A stretch of 64,000 nt of DNA from Haloarcula pelagica. Lineage in GTDB: Archaea > Halobacteriota > Halobacteria > Halobacteriales > Haloarculaceae. The position numbers and the translations under genes were made by a program. Where the stretch lies: assembly GCF_030127105.1 (NCBI RefSeq), contig NZ_CP126161.1, positions 1 to 64,000 of the forward strand, read 5' to 3'. How positions within the stretch are numbered: position 1 is the stretch's first letter; each line of letters starts with the position of its first letter. Positions 63,480-64,000 of the stretch are shown here, one piece after another. The notes under the pieces are model-generated. The model did no database searches. It was not told where the DNA came from and was given only the letters and a program-made list of their open reading frames with translations.

Positions 63480-63605
63480 TCAGTACCCTTCGCCAGCCGT
63501 CTGACAGGCCGGACTACAGTAGCCGGTGTCTGCCGCCCGGGCGCTCGGGTGCGCGGCGAACGATTCCCCACAGTTCGGACAGTCGTAGTGGTCGAAGTCG
63601 GACAT
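63480..63605 (-). CDS. 41-residue zinc-finger protein
   Basis: This tiny gene reads MSDFDHYDCPNCGESFAAHP and ends TGYCSPACQTAGEGY, with a CxxC...CxxxC zinc site. Such micro-proteins are common in haloarchaea. The ATG at 63605 is the natural start. It is convergent with guaB (52-bp gap). The function is not known. Confidence 0.7.
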   Translation of the reverse strand: MSDFDHYDCPNCGESFAAHPSARAADTGYCSPACQTAGEGY

Positions 63606-63691
63606 GACACCAGCGACGTAGCACCCGTACGCCGAAAATCGTTGTGGCGTCGGTCGGAAGATACTCCAGCCCCAGCGCCGAACAGGCCCCT

Positions 63692-64000
63692 GTGACCTCC
63701 TACACCCTCCACGTCGGCGACGACGAGGCACTGGGCGACAGCGCCAGAACCGTCCGACGGACGGTCTTCATCGAGGAACAGGGCGTCTCCGAAGCCGAAG
63801 AGATGGACGACAAGGACGGCGAGGCGACACATCTCGTGCTCGCCGATCAGGACGAACCAGTCGCAACGGCCCGGTACCGACTCGTCGACGACGAGACGGT
63901 CAAGATCGAGCGTGTCGCGGTCCTCGCCTCCCACCGCGGGACCGGACTGGGAGCACGGATCATGGAGGCGGCCGAATCGGCCGCCAGCGAGGACGGCGCT
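63692..64000 (+). CDS. GNAT acetyltransferase, N-terminal part (runs off the window)
   Basis: 103 codons are present from the GTG at 63692 (VTSYTLHVGDDEALGDSART). RTVFIEEQGVSEAEEMDDKD and EATHLVLADQDEPVATARYR are followed by the acetyl-CoA pocket KIERVAVLASHRGTGLGARIM. The pattern is that of ElaA/YjcF-type GNAT proteins. The substrate is not evident. The reading frame is open to the last base of the window. Confidence 0.82.
   Translation, partial: MTSYTLHVGDDEALGDSARTVRRTVFIEEQGVSEAEEMDDKDGEATHLVLADQDEPVATARYRLVDDETVKIERVAVLASHRGTGLGARIMEAAESAASEDGA

Overview
The window is from a halophilic archaeon, most likely a member of the Haloarculaceae-type Halobacteria. The coding sequence is GC-rich, the proteins are very acidic (Asp/Glu-rich), and there are Tat lipoproteins, HalX and HalOD1 domains, small zinc-ribbon proteins, an archaeal type IV pilin and an intron-containing tRNA-Trp. 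No name can be fixed from sequence alone.

Layout. 1-24 kb is ordinary chromosome: aromatic and histidine biosynthesis (aroK end, chorismate mutase, tyrA, hisC), nickel uptake and its regulator, carbonic anhydrase, SurE, an Rsm22-type methyltransferase, adenylate kinase, a CDP-alcohol lipid synthase, MBF1, triosephosphate isomerase, a HerA-type ATPase and DNA polymerase IV. 24-34 kb is an alpha-glucan/sugar cluster: two HTH regulators, a very large two-module GH15 glucoamylase, a GT4 glycosyltransferase, a sugar-phosphate nucleotidylyltransferase and MalQ. 35-41.6 kb is a probable exopolysaccharide module: response regulator, HEAT-repeat membrane protein, processive GT2 synthase and GAF histidine kinase in one transcription direction, with a divergent secreted glycosidase-like lipoprotein. 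41.6-46.8 kb is a degraded accessory stretch: zinc ribbon, truncated HalOD1 protein, IS5-like element, PIN-toxin remnant, and a REC-PAS-kinase with a partner of unknown function.

46,802-60,204 is the most interesting part: a 13.4-kb provirus integrated at the 3' end of the tRNA-Trp gene. A 16-bp direct repeat of the tRNA end marks both borders and a tyrosine integrase lies next to the distal one. Inside are two paralogous winged-helix proteins, a palindrome-rich control region, and a compact one-direction operon. That operon encodes a small soluble protein, a multi-TM protein of about 130 aa, a signal-peptide-bearing spike-like protein of about 719 aa with a C-terminal coiled coil and TM anchor, further small membrane proteins and a P-loop ATPase. 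An HUH rolling-circle Rep lies upstream. Order, sizes and topology match the conserved block of pleolipoviruses (VP3 - VP4 spike - ORF6 - ORF7 - VP8 ATPase).

After the tRNA the core chromosome resumes (two conserved haloarchaeal proteins, guaB, a zinc finger and a GNAT fragment).

Data quality. At least 18 genes are broken by small frameshifts, about 20 events. Most are explained by one missing base in a G or C run of 3-5, in housekeeping and viral genes alike. This looks like systematic homopolymer under-calling, so these genes are described as intact products with the shift position noted.
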